DNA of 64,000 nucleotides from Algoriphagus aestuariicola (lineage in GTDB: Bacteria; Bacteroidota; Bacteroidia; Cytophagales; Cyclobacteriaceae): the NCBI RefSeq assembly GCF_017254835.1, contig NZ_JAFKCW010000002.1, forward strand, positions 1,162,592 to 1,226,591. Reading direction: 5' to 3'. The position numbers and the translations under genes were made by a program. This document shows positions 1 through 7,261 of the stretch, piece after piece. Numbering within the stretch: the first letter of the stretch is position 1; each line of letters opens with the position of its first letter. The notes under the pieces were generated by a model that saw nothing but the letters and a program-made list of their open reading frames with translations, was not told where the DNA came from and did no database searches.

Positions 1-917
1 TTCAACACTCCCTTGGACATCAGCATGTCGCCGTGCTCTGAGGTAAATACCACCAAGGTGTTGTCTGAAACTCCCAAACTATCCAGGGAGCGAAGCAGCT
101 TCCCTACTGCATGATCGATTGCTGCGGCGTGGGCGTAGTATCCGGCCAAAACCTTCCTTGCACTGTCTTGAAACTCCTCCGGCACATTTGGCCTCAACTG
201 CAACTTGGAAGCACCGTAGAGCTTTTTAAACTGCTCCGGAGCAGAAAAATAAGGGTCATGAGGAGGGCCGTACGACAATACCAAAGCAAAGGGTTTGGAT
301 TTGTTCTTTGAGATAAAGCTGATCGCGCTGTCTGTTTGAGGAAACACGTCATAACCCTGCCAAAAATGCTTCTCGTTCTTTTCGTCAAAGTAAAAGCTGT
401 TGTTGTAGTTATGTGTTACCTCACGGACTTTCCAGTATTCAAAACCCTGTCTCCGATCAGCAGGAACGGGTTTGTCTCGACCGCTAAAGGGATCCTCGCC
501 CTTTTGATGTCCGTTGAGGTGCCATTTTCCTATATATCCCGTTTTGTAGCCAGCGGCCTGATAGATCTCCCCCAATGTGAGCGCTTCGTTTGGAAGGGGC
601 TTGTCATTGTAAAAAATCCCATGCGTAAGTGGATATTGCCCTGTCAGGAAACTCGCCCGCCAAGGAGCGCAAACAGGAAGCGTTGCAATGGAATTTTCAA
701 AAATGAGGCTTTGCGATGCCAAACTATCCAAATTCGGGGTCAAAATCTGGGAATTCCCTGCATAGCCCATTTCCTGGGCCCTCCATTGATCCGCCAAGAT
801 GAATACCAAATTGGGTGATTCAGATTGGAATGAATTAGGAGAATCCTTCGAAGAAAGACTTCCAAAAAATGCTTCCCAAAAGAGCAACAGCAGCTGAAAG
901 ATTAAAAGGATCGGCAT
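1..917 (-). CDS. Sulfatase (arylsulfatase family), C-terminus outside window
   Basis: Formylglycine-dependent sulfatase, expected to hydrolyse sulfate esters outside the cytoplasm. The 305 visible residues start with a hydrophobic signal-like segment (about residues 1-20). A metal-binding strand FILADQWR follows at 39-46, and the catalytic CxPxR motif (C-A-P-W-R) has Cys83 as the residue converted to formylglycine. Near the cut end, FTSEHGDM matches the conserved TSDHG metal-site strand of the family. The first metal motif reads ADQ rather than ADD, a variant I recall from Bacteroidota sulfatases. The gene has no stop in the window and runs off position 1. It lies 65 nt downstream of dtd on the same strand. 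ATG at 917 was chosen because the signal peptide follows directly. Substrate cannot be told. Confidence 0.9.
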   Translation of the reverse strand, partial: MPILLIFQLLLLFWEAFFGSLSSKDSPNSFQSESPNLVFILADQWRAQEMGYAGNSQILTPNLDSLASQSLIFENSIATLPVCAPWRASFLTGQYPLTHGIFYNDKPLPNEALTLGEIYQAAGYKTGYIGKWHLNGHQKGEDPFSGRDKPVPADRRQGFEYWKVREVTHNYNNSFYFDEKNEKHFWQGYDVFPQTDSAISFISKNKSKPFALVLSYGPPHDPYFSAPEQFKKLYGASKLQLRPNVPEEFQDSARKVLAGYYAHAAAIDHAVGKLLRSLDSLGVSDNTLVVFTSEHGDMLMSKGVL

Positions 918-982
918 CGGATGAGGATATTTACTTAAAAATAAGCTCTTCAAACTACCGTCTGTCCTGCTCTGTAATCGAG

Positions 983-1435
983 CTAAACCCGATTTTTCGA
1001 ATCAATCATGATTGTCACCGGACCGTCGTTGACAAGGCTGACTTTCATATCGGCTCCGAACTCTCCTGTTCTGATAGACTTGCCCAACTCGGCCTCAAGA
1101 GCGGCAATCATTTTTCCATACATGGGAATGGCGAAGTCCGGCTTGGCGGCCTTGATGTAAGAAGGACGATTGCCCTTTTTGGTGCTGGCATGGAGCGTGA
1201 ATTGTGAGATCAGCAAAATATCGCCTCCTGCGTCAAGTACGCTTCGATTCATCACTCCGTTTTCATCGGGGAAGACTCTCAGATTAACAATTTTCCTGGA
1301 AAGCCAATCAATGTCTTCATGGGTATCCGCATCCTCAATGCCCAAGAGAATCATCATTCCCTCTCCGATTTCAGATTTGATCATTCCATTAATCTTCACC
1401 GAAGACTCGGAAACTCGCTGTATTACTACAATCAT
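983..1435 (-). CDS. dtd: D-aminoacyl-tRNA deacylase
   Basis: Cytoplasmic proofreading enzyme that hydrolyses D-amino acids (and glycine mischarged on tRNA-Ala) from tRNA. The 150 residues match the whole family length. The signature SQFTLHA is at residues 77-83, and NDGPVT at 136-141 carries the Gly-cisPro motif that excludes L-aminoacyl substrates. The start overlaps the stop of the upstream NAD(P)-binding protein gene by 4 nt (ATGA), so the two are probably translationally coupled. It is the fifth gene of a leftward run beginning near 3739. Confidence 0.96.
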   Translation of the reverse strand: MIVVIQRVSESSVKINGMIKSEIGEGMMILLGIEDADTHEDIDWLSRKIVNLRVFPDENGVMNRSVLDAGGDILLISQFTLHASTKKGNRPSYIKAAKPDFAIPMYGKMIAALEAELGKSIRTGEFGADMKVSLVNDGPVTIMIDSKNRV

Positions 1436-2151
1436 TGGGTTAGGTCTTGCATTTGGCCGGAAGTGATGATTTCCATCGGCTCGGATTTGGATTGGTTTGC
1501 GGTGAGGACCATGGCCTTGGCGACCTGATAGTCATAGATGGGCCGAATATTCTTTGCCAGCTTTAGCCACACCAATGGCTTCATCAGAATCGTCGCCACC
1601 TGCTCACCGAACCTAAACTCGTGGCGATTTCCCAGCAGAAGCGAAGGCCGGAATAAGCCCAAATAACCAAATTTCAAGGTTTTGAGATCCTCCTCTGTTT
1701 TCCCTTTGACCTCGTTGTAGAAAATAGAGGAACCCGTATCGGCACCCATTGCGGAAACGAAAAGGAATTTTTCCGCGCCCAATCCCTTGGCCCACTTTGC
1801 AAAGCCAAGCACCAGATCGTGGTCTATTGCGTAGAACTTTTCCTTGGAACCCGCAACTTTAATCGTGGTACCCAAGCTTGAAAATGCGTGGATTTCCGCG
1901 GTCTTTCCCGAAATGGCACTGATCAACTCATGGTACTCGCCTCCGAGTGACTGCTCCTTGATCTTTTCCTCCCAGTCCCAGTCAATGATTTTAGCCAGAT
2001 CACCTTCGATTTGGATCAATTTGCCATGCTTGATAGCGAGCTTCCGTCTCCCAACGCTGATGATCCACAAATACTCGCCTCTGTTCAAGAGCTGATGTAG
2101 CAACTGCATACCGACCAAGCCTGAGGTACCGGAAATTAGGGCGATTTTCAT
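1432..2151 (-). CDS. NAD(P)-binding atypical SDR (HTATIP2-like)
   Basis: Atypical short-chain dehydrogenase-like protein of 239 residues. An N-terminal Rossmann strand carries the dinucleotide-binding GTSGLVG motif at residues 8-14. The region around FLFVSAMGAD resembles the active-site strand of NmrA/HTATIP2-type proteins, in which the Tyr-Lys pair of classical SDRs is degenerate. The substrate is unknown. It overlaps its neighbours by 4 nt on both sides (with dtd at 1432-1435 and the thioredoxin-like gene at 2148-2151), so it sits inside a tightly packed leftward operon. No signal peptide is present; cytoplasmic. Confidence 0.8.
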   Translation of the reverse strand: MKIALISGTSGLVGMQLLHQLLNRGEYLWIISVGRRKLAIKHGKLIQIEGDLAKIIDWDWEEKIKEQSLGGEYHELISAISGKTAEIHAFSSLGTTIKVAGSKEKFYAIDHDLVLGFAKWAKGLGAEKFLFVSAMGADTGSSIFYNEVKGKTEEDLKTLKFGYLGLFRPSLLLGNRHEFRFGEQVATILMKPLVWLKLAKNIRPIYDYQVAKAMVLTANQSKSEPMEIITSGQMQDLTQ

Positions 2152-2771
2152 AAGATCAAAGAAGACTGAATTAAGGGATAGAGCTCCAGCTCGAGGTCAT
2201 GGTTCTTGTTTTTGGCATACCAGAGATGCACTTCAGCGGAATAGTCCTGATAGGACACTCCCTGCGAATCGTGCTTGTAGGCCTTTTGTTTCTCAATCAG
2301 GTAGGTTGGCTTAGGGCCCCAGGTGAAAAGCTCACAAACCAAATCGGCCGTCATAGCCACCAGCTTTGGAATCGACCGGGCTCCGTTGGTCAGATAGGCA
2401 TCCATCACTTCCGGGCATTCGTCCCTCATGATGATTTTCAGCTCGATATTCGGGTTGAGATCCGCCAGTCGGGCGATGTAGGGAATGGACTGTGCGCCAT
2501 CGCCGCACCAGGCCTCGGTGATGACCGTCCAGGCTTGATGCTCTGATATGGACTGGACCAGTTCTGCCATTCGGGCGGAGACCTTCAGGGTCTTGTCCCA
2601 ACGGTGCATGCGCTGCTGGTTGAGCCGAGTGTATTCCAGATAGGCCTGGCTTTGATTGGCTCCGGTGGTTTTACCTTCTAAGACCAACTGGTCCGTCAGT
2701 TTCTTGAAATCCTGATACGACAGACCTCTATTGAATATTTCCCGGGTGATTGGCCCCAATACATGTTCCAT
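2148..2771 (-). CDS. Thioredoxin-fold family protein (Thioredoxin_9-like)
   Basis: A 207-residue cytoplasmic protein with a thioredoxin-like core. The active-site region is EAWCGDGAQ with Cys89, so there is one cysteine (WCGD) instead of a CxxC pair, and a cis-Pro-like segment GARSIPKLV follows. This matches the Bacteroidota thioredoxin family that keeps only the N-terminal cysteine, so classical disulfide reductase activity is doubtful. The frame is open up to an ATG at 2846, but that start would overlap the YkvA gene by 44 nt and adds a low-complexity leader, so I prefer ATG 2771. The stop overlaps the next start (ATGA). Confidence 0.78.
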   Translation of the reverse strand: MEHVLGPITREIFNRGLSYQDFKKLTDQLVLEGKTTGANQSQAYLEYTRLNQQRMHRWDKTLKVSARMAELVQSISEHQAWTVITEAWCGDGAQSIPYIARLADLNPNIELKIIMRDECPEVMDAYLTNGARSIPKLVAMTADLVCELFTWGPKPTYLIEKQKAYKHDSQGVSYQDYSAEVHLWYAKNKNHDLELELYPLIQSSLIL

Positions 2772-2802
2772 GATTTTACTCGATAAATTGGGTGACAAGT
2801 GT

Positions 2803-3213
2803 TCAAAGCTTGCTTTTTTCCCATTCCAAAAAAACCTCCACTTCATCCTTCACTTTCGCGTAGACCGCCAAAACGATGGATAAGTCATCTGCAAAACCAA
2901 AGAATCCCAGAAAATCCGGAATGAAATCTATGGGGGAAAGGAAGTAAACCATCGCCAAGACGATCAAGCCAAGCGTCCCAAAAGAAATCTTGTGTTCCCC
3001 TTTGAAATGCGCCCTTATCATTCTGATAAAAATCTGAACCGGCTCGGTAAGTCGTTTGACTTTGGGGTTTTGGGCCAGCTTAGCCAGCTTCTCGCCAACA
3101 TTCTGTACCAGCTCCACTACCTTCTGCTCTTGCCGGACGATCATGTCGACCTGTTTGCCAAAAAGCGCCTTTGCCCTCTCTATCATTTCTGCCGTCTTAC
3201 TGGTTGTTTCCAT
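2803..3213 (-). CDS. YkvA/DUF1232 family membrane protein
   Basis: A 136-residue protein with the DUF1232 signature. An amphipathic N-terminal helix region leads into a hydrophobic segment at about residues 78-92, the SPIDFIPD motif at 93-100 and an acidic ADD at 108-110. The family is widespread and its function is unknown; members are small membrane proteins. The gene starts 4 nt after the stop of the DUF7935-like gene (3218), indicating co-transcription. The product is probably anchored in the inner membrane by one or two helices. Confidence 0.85.
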   Translation of the reverse strand: METTSKTAEMIERAKALFGKQVDMIVRQEQKVVELVQNVGEKLAKLAQNPKVKRLTEPVQIFIRMIRAHFKGEHKISFGTLGLIVLAMVYFLSPIDFIPDFLGFFGFADDLSIVLAVYAKVKDEVEVFLEWEKSKL

Positions 3214-3217
3214 AGGA

Positions 3218-3739
3218 TTAGAAATAAAGTTGGATTTCGGATTTCACTTTCCTGAGCGCAAAGGTGATGGCATCGTTCTTTTGATCGAGGGATTGGGCAA
3301 AGATGGCCCTAGCCAATTCCATACCGCTCGATTCCGCTTCGAGACTTTGTCTGCTCAAGTTTAGCAGCGTGACCACATCCTCTATGGCGCGGCGCACGGC
3401 TTCCCAAGTCTCGTCAGAAAAGTAAACCTGCTGGCTAAGGTTGTGGTTAAACTCCTCCCTGACTTCCGCCAAGAGCATGGGATGAAGCTCGGCAGCCGTA
3501 AATTGGCTGGGATTGGATCTTCTGACCAGATTATTTGGGGAGACACGCTCCAAGAGCAAACAAAGACGCTCGGCGGCTTGGAGGCGAATGGGGAGGACAA
3601 TCTGGGTGTTCTGGGTTTTGAGATCCACCAGCAGCTTTTCCCGCTCTTTGGAAAGAAAAGAAACCACCACCAAATACATCCCATACAGCACGATGCCCGC
3701 CGGCAGGATGATTTTCAACAAGTCGAGTATGTAATCCAT
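3218..3739 (-). CDS. Conserved membrane-anchored protein, DUF7935-like
   Basis: A 173-residue protein with one N-terminal transmembrane helix (about residues 8-29) followed by a charged, mostly helical cytoplasmic domain with the conserved-looking stretch LPIRLQAAERL and the NNLVRR segment. I recognise it as the Bacteroidota-specific family annotated DUF7935, with no assigned function. It is the first gene of the leftward run (DUF7935, YkvA, thioredoxin-like, SDR, dtd) and diverges from the IscA-like gene at 3851, so the 111-nt gap must hold promoters for both directions. Confidence 0.7.
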   Translation of the reverse strand: MDYILDLLKIILPAGIVLYGMYLVVVSFLSKEREKLLVDLKTQNTQIVLPIRLQAAERLCLLLERVSPNNLVRRSNPSQFTAAELHPMLLAEVREEFNHNLSQQVYFSDETWEAVRRAIEDVVTLLNLSRQSLEAESSGMELARAIFAQSLDQKNDAITFALRKVKSEIQLYF

Positions 3740-3850
3740 TGTGAGTATTTGCTTCGAATATCAGCATTTATGGCTTGTCAAAAAACCGGCCGATTCGATA
3801 ATTTTGATCCAAATTGCGAACCAAAAACCCGCAAAATCGATTTTCCCCGC

Positions 3851-4165
3851 ATGCTGATTCCTATTTCCATCACCGAGAAGGCCGAGGCCGAGATCAAGCA
3901 CATCATGGCCAACAAAAACATCCCATCGGATTATTTTCTTCGGGTCGGGGTGAAAGGCGGAGGCTGTGGCGGCATGTCTTACGCCTTGGGATTTGACAAA
4001 CCAAAGCCTGAAGATCAGCAGTTTGAGGTTGACGGAATCCGCGTATTGATTGAGAAAAAACATTTTATGTTTTTGATGGGAATGCAGATTGATTTCTTCG
4101 AAGGCGACGAGGCCAGGGGATTTACTTTTGTCAACCCCGACCTCCCAAAACGCCACGATATCTGA
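3851..4165 (+). CDS. IscA/HesB-family protein lacking the C-terminal CxC
   Basis: A-type Fe-S carrier fold of 104 residues. The family core is clear: ITEKAEAEI at the N-terminus, VGVKGGGCGGMSY with Cys39, then YALGFDKP and IDFFEGDEARGFTFVNP. Canonical IscA/SufA/ErpA proteins coordinate the cluster with three cysteines, one here and two in a C-terminal CGC motif. Here the C-terminus is NPDLPKRHDI with no cysteine. The protein therefore cannot bind a cluster in the canonical way, and may be a divergent carrier or scaffold. ATG 3851 is chosen because the upstream part of the frame is antisense to the DUF7935-like gene. Confidence 0.85.
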   Translation: MLIPISITEKAEAEIKHIMANKNIPSDYFLRVGVKGGGCGGMSYALGFDKPKPEDQQFEVDGIRVLIEKKHFMFLMGMQIDFFEGDEARGFTFVNPDLPKRHDI

Positions 4166-4181
4166 TTATTTTTTTAATTTC

Positions 4182-4201
4182 AGTGCCTTACTCCCGGCAC
4201 T
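4182..4201 (+). promoter_or_regulatory. Hairpin abutting the DUF6265 start codon
   Basis: AGTGCC (4182-4187) can pair with GGCACT (4196-4201), leaving an 8-nt loop. The hairpin ends on the base before the ATG at 4202 and follows a T-rich tract. It would occupy the ribosome-binding region, or could be residual termination of the upstream iscA-like gene. Only the complementarity is seen; a role is inferred. Confidence 0.35.
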
Positions 4202-4696
4202 ATGAAAACTCTCCTCACCTTCACCTTATTTCTGACAATTGGTCATTTCGCCAATTCGCAAGTCCGCCAGCTGGAAGCCGATCAAGCGCCCGGGAAGGCG
4301 AAAGTCGAAGAGCTCAATTGGCTCGCTGGATTTTGGACAGGAACGGGTCTGGGCGGGGACTGCGAGGAGGCATGGCTGCCAGCCGCAGATGGGCATATGA
4401 TCGGGACGTTCCGTTTTTGGAGCGAGGGGAAATTGGTCTTTTCCGAGTTCATGAATATTGTCCAAGATGGTGAAAGCGTCTCGGTGAAGCTGAAGCACTT
4501 CAACCCGGATCTGACGGGATGGGAGGAAAAGGAAAAATGGACAACGTTTAAACTTGTGGAACTTGGCCCAAATGCCGCTTGGTTTAACGGACTTACTTAC
4601 GAGCGAAAGGGCAATGAATTGATCATCAGCCTCGCGTTAACGGAAAAAGGAGAGCGGCGGATAGAGGTGTTTAAGCTAACCAAAAAGGAGCTGTAA
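4202..4696 (+). CDS. DUF6265 family exported protein
   Basis: A 164-residue protein with a clear N-terminal signal peptide (MKTLLTFTLFLTIGHFANS), followed by the family pattern LNWLAGFWTG, EEAWLPAADGHMIGTFRFW and a beta-rich remainder. DUF6265 proteins look like secreted lipocalin-like or AttH-like beta-barrels of unknown function. The gene follows the IscA-like gene by 36 nt on the same strand and could be co-transcribed, though a hairpin sits at its start codon. Confidence 0.82.
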   Translation: MKTLLTFTLFLTIGHFANSQVRQLEADQAPGKAKVEELNWLAGFWTGTGLGGDCEEAWLPAADGHMIGTFRFWSEGKLVFSEFMNIVQDGESVSVKLKHFNPDLTGWEEKEKWTTFKLVELGPNAAWFNGLTYERKGNELIISLALTEKGERRIEVFKLTKKEL

Positions 4697-4699
4697 ACA

Positions 4700-4729
4700 T
4701 TTGACAGCTAACTTTTTAAACTAGATTTT
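4700..4729 (+). promoter_or_regulatory. Near-consensus Bacteroidota promoter upstream of lipoprotein gene
   Basis: TTTG at 4700-4703 and TAGATTTT at 4722-4729 are separated by 18 nt. The Bacteroidota consensus is TTTG-N19-TAnnTTTG, so this is one base off in the -7 element and one short in spacing. It lies 45 nt before the lipoprotein start at 4775. Confidence 0.4.
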
Positions 4730-4774
4730 AAACGAATCGTGAATTACTCTAATTTTCAACCAAACCCAAAGTCC

Positions 4775-5308
4775 ATGAAAAACCTCCTGTTACTTTTCAT
4801 CGCTATTTTCGCCTTTACTTCCTGTAAATCCACTGACTCCGCCACTGCGAATGAAGGCAATAAATCCACAGAGCAATTGGTTTATGATCAGGTCAGCAAA
4901 TCTGCTGAACTTGCGAATAAGAAGACATTTAAAGTCATTGAACAAACCGATGCTCCAAAAGACATTGTCCAGCTAAATCGTCTATTTGAAAATAAACTGA
5001 TTGAAAACGGATTTTTGGTGCAAAGCGAAAATCCAGATCTCCTGGTTCAAACAGCCATTTCATCAGTCAATTTTGAAACTGAAAAGCTTGGTTTTTCTTC
5101 CACTGTGGGTTTGACAGACAATTCAGCCTACTCGCCACCAAAAAAAGAATCAGGACAATACGGCAAAGTGATTTTCCTCATCCAAGATGCAAAAACCAAC
5201 GAAGTGCTCTGGATGGGAACCGGAACTGGGGTTTTGACCGCCAATGAAGTCTTGAATACCAAGAAGATCAAAACTGCATTGGATCAGTTGATTGCGGGAT
5301 TGAAATAG
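4775..5308 (+). CDS. Lipoprotein, DUF4136-like
   Basis: A 177-residue lipoprotein. The signal peptide ends in the lipobox FTSC with Cys17 as the lipidation site. The mature domain resembles DUF4136: a small alpha/beta unit with an ENKLIENGF helix, NPDLLVQTAISS strand and a GKVIFLIQDAKTNEVLWMGTG strand pair. Such proteins sit in the periplasm or outer membrane with unknown roles. A GTG at 4739 opens the frame 12 codons earlier, but the ATG at 4775 directly precedes the signal peptide. Expected to be membrane-anchored on the periplasmic side. Confidence 0.78.
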   Translation: MKNLLLLFIAIFAFTSCKSTDSATANEGNKSTEQLVYDQVSKSAELANKKTFKVIEQTDAPKDIVQLNRLFENKLIENGFLVQSENPDLLVQTAISSVNFETEKLGFSSTVGLTDNSAYSPPKKESGQYGKVIFLIQDAKTNEVLWMGTGTGVLTANEVLNTKKIKTALDQLIAGLK

Positions 5309-5337
5309 AGAATTACAGAAATTCCCCACTCTCTCTC

Positions 5338-5370
5338 AAAGGATGATTTTCCAATAGAAAGTCATCCTTT
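5338..5370. terminator. Bidirectional terminator between convergent genes
   Basis: AAAGGATGATTTTC (5338-5351) pairs with GAAAGTCATCCTTT (5357-5370) around a CAATA loop, 14 bp with one G-T wobble. T-rich sequence follows on the + strand, and A-rich flank serves the other direction. It separates the lipoprotein gene from the DUF4268 gene. Confidence 0.75.
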
Positions 5371-5376
5371 TCTCTT

Positions 5377-5835
5377 TTAAAAATCCTCAAACCCAGGCTT
5401 CACATTGTCCCAAAATTCATCCAATGCGATAATTCTTGGCTTGAGAAAAGAAATGATCTTTGGCCAGTCTTCCCGTTCCATCACGTTGACATTGGGCATA
5501 ATAGTCTCGATCTTGGATACGGTCTGCCCCATTTCGTTTTTGGCATGCAGCTTCCAGTCCCATTCTTCTCCCACACTGGCTGAGAAAAGCTTTTTCAATT
5601 GGACAAACTGGTCAAAAAAAAGTTCCTGCATCTCTTCGTCAGCATGTCCCAGCTCTATTCCGATCGAGGCATAGTCCCGCTCCGCTCGCATCCTGAAGTA
5701 GATGTCTTTGACTCCTGTGCGGTAATTGGGCCAGTTGATGCGCCTTCTCTGCGCGTTGGGTACTGGCTTCATGTATTGTCCAAAGGCAGTCCAAAAATCA
5801 GCCCTGATCTTGGAAGTCTCAGCTCTGCTGTACAT
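5377..5835 (-). CDS. DUF4268 domain-containing protein
   Basis: A 152-residue protein consisting of a single DUF4268 domain (FWTAFGQYM, then NWPNYRTGVKDIYFRM near residues 34-50 and a helical C-terminus). The domain is often found at the C-terminus of nuclease-like proteins, but standalone copies such as this have no established role. It has no signal peptide. The start is 8 nt after the folB stop, placing it at the end of the WD40-divIVA-folB run. Confidence 0.8.
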   Translation of the reverse strand: MYSRAETSKIRADFWTAFGQYMKPVPNAQRRRINWPNYRTGVKDIYFRMRAERDYASIGIELGHADEEMQELFFDQFVQLKKLFSASVGEEWDWKLHAKNEMGQTVSKIETIMPNVNVMEREDWPKIISFLKPRIIALDEFWDNVKPGFEDF

Positions 5836-5843
5836 AAAGGTTT

Positions 5844-6209
5844 TTAGCCAAAGTCCTCCGGATAACAGACAGTTACAGCCGAGTACTGTACGATCCCACC
5901 AAGTGCCGGATGATGTTTTTTCAAGGTGAGTCGTACCGATTTCACCTGAGGATATACTTCGAGGATATCGGTGATGATCCGGTGCCCGAGGTGCTCAAGT
6001 AATTTTACCTTCACGTCCATCCTAGCTTTGATCAGTTGATAGAGCTTGGCGTAGTCCACGGTGTCCTTGAGGCTGTCGTGGAGCATCGCCTCTCTGAAAT
6101 CCGTCTCCAGTTCCAGATCGAGCGTAAACCGGTTTCCCAAGATGGATTCTTCGGGATAGGCGCCGTGGTAGGCATGAAACTCTATCCCCTCCAGTGCTAC
6201 CTTCCCCAT
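5844..6209 (-). CDS. folB: Dihydroneopterin aldolase
   Basis: Cytoplasmic enzyme that cleaves 7,8-dihydroneopterin to 6-hydroxymethyl-dihydropterin in folate synthesis. The 121 residues match the family length. Signatures include LEGIEFHAYHG near the N-terminus with the substrate-site residues, TVDYAKLYQLI in the middle, and LEHLGHRI and SVRLTLKKHHPAL towards the end, which carry the catalytic Lys region. Its start codon overlaps the divIVA stop by one base (TAATG), so translation is probably coupled to the divIVA gene. Confidence 0.95.
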   Translation of the reverse strand: MGKVALEGIEFHAYHGAYPEESILGNRFTLDLELETDFREAMLHDSLKDTVDYAKLYQLIKARMDVKVKLLEHLGHRIITDILEVYPQVKSVRLTLKKHHPALGGIVQYSAVTVCYPEDFG

Positions 6210-7174
6210 TAGTCAAATTGGTCGAAGAATGAGCCAGAGGAGTTTTTCGGTGTCTCGGGCTTTGGAGGTTCGGCCTGTCTTTTTTCCTCAACTTTTGCGG
6301 GAACCTCCTCTTGGATTTCCATCTCTTCTTCTATCTGATGAACTGCCTCCTCGGGAGCACTCGCCTGGACAGGCTCCTCCTCTACCACTTCTTCTATTTC
6401 CTCTGTTTCCTCCACTAGGACAGGAAGTTCACCTTTTTCCTCCAGCTCATGCTCCATCGCGGTGATGGTCTCCTGGGTTTCCTCGTCTAGCGTGGCGCTG
6501 GCCATGTCTTCTTCCGCATGCTGGTTTGGATCCTCCGTCAGCGCCGCAATATTGGCGACGGTAAAATGGTTGGAATGGCTCAACTCCTCCATGGCACGCT
6601 GATAGGCTTTGCCATCAATCCTGAAAAAATGCGCGTCAGAAAGTTCTATTTGATTAAGCGCATCTTGGGAAAGACGCTTCAGGCTTTTCACCAAAGCTTC
6701 ACGCTGATCGAGTAGCCCTTCGTAGCTTCTGATCAGGCTCCGCATGCTTTCGCGTACTTCCTTGATGGTTGATTTTGCTTTGGCCTCCGCGGCCGAGGTG
6801 ATGATCCTTGCCTGATCCTCGGCATGCTTTTGTACTTGCTGTGCATACTGGGTAGCCTGCTTGGTGGCTTGCTCGGCGATGGAATTTGCCTCCGAGATGA
6901 TCTGGTCTGCAGCCTCTGACGCTTCTGTAATGATGCTGGCTCCCGTGTCCTCCGCCGTTTTTAGGGTTCGAAAAAGTGAATCCTCCACGTCTTTCAACCG
7001 CTTCGCCTCCGCCTCCACCTGCTGTAGTTTGGAGCGGAGATCGAGATTTTCTTGGTTGATCTGCTCCATAGCTACGCTCATTTCTTCAAGAAACGCAGAT
7101 ACTTCTTTTTTCTCGTAACCTCTAAACGCTGTTTCAAACGCTTTTTGCCGAATGGCAGTTGGGGATATTTTCAT
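6209..7174 (-). CDS. DivIVA/GpsB-like coiled-coil protein
   Basis: A 321-residue protein. The N-terminus MKISPTAIRQKAF...FRGYEKKEVSAFL is the DivIVA membrane-targeting domain; DivIVA/GpsB proteins localise to curved membrane or division sites. A long coiled coil follows (about residues 30-190) with an Ala-rich, ATP-synthase-b-like segment, and the C-terminus (about 215-321) is very acidic and Glu/Pro-rich, so probably disordered. The frame opens 14 codons earlier (7216), but MKISP at 7174 is the canonical DivIVA start. It overlaps folB by one base. DivIVA is best known from Firmicutes and Actinobacteria; the role of the Bacteroidota copies is unclear. Confidence 0.85.
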   Translation of the reverse strand: MKISPTAIRQKAFETAFRGYEKKEVSAFLEEMSVAMEQINQENLDLRSKLQQVEAEAKRLKDVEDSLFRTLKTAEDTGASIITEASEAADQIISEANSIAEQATKQATQYAQQVQKHAEDQARIITSAAEAKAKSTIKEVRESMRSLIRSYEGLLDQREALVKSLKRLSQDALNQIELSDAHFFRIDGKAYQRAMEELSHSNHFTVANIAALTEDPNQHAEEDMASATLDEETQETITAMEHELEEKGELPVLVEETEEIEEVVEEEPVQASAPEEAVHQIEEEMEIQEEVPAKVEEKRQAEPPKPETPKNSSGSFFDQFD

Positions 7175-7261
7175 GTGCTTATAGTTGTTTTTTAATTGCC
7201 ACATGGAGTCTCGCATGGGAGATCATCATTCCACCGTAGTCAGACATAGACATGCTAGATT

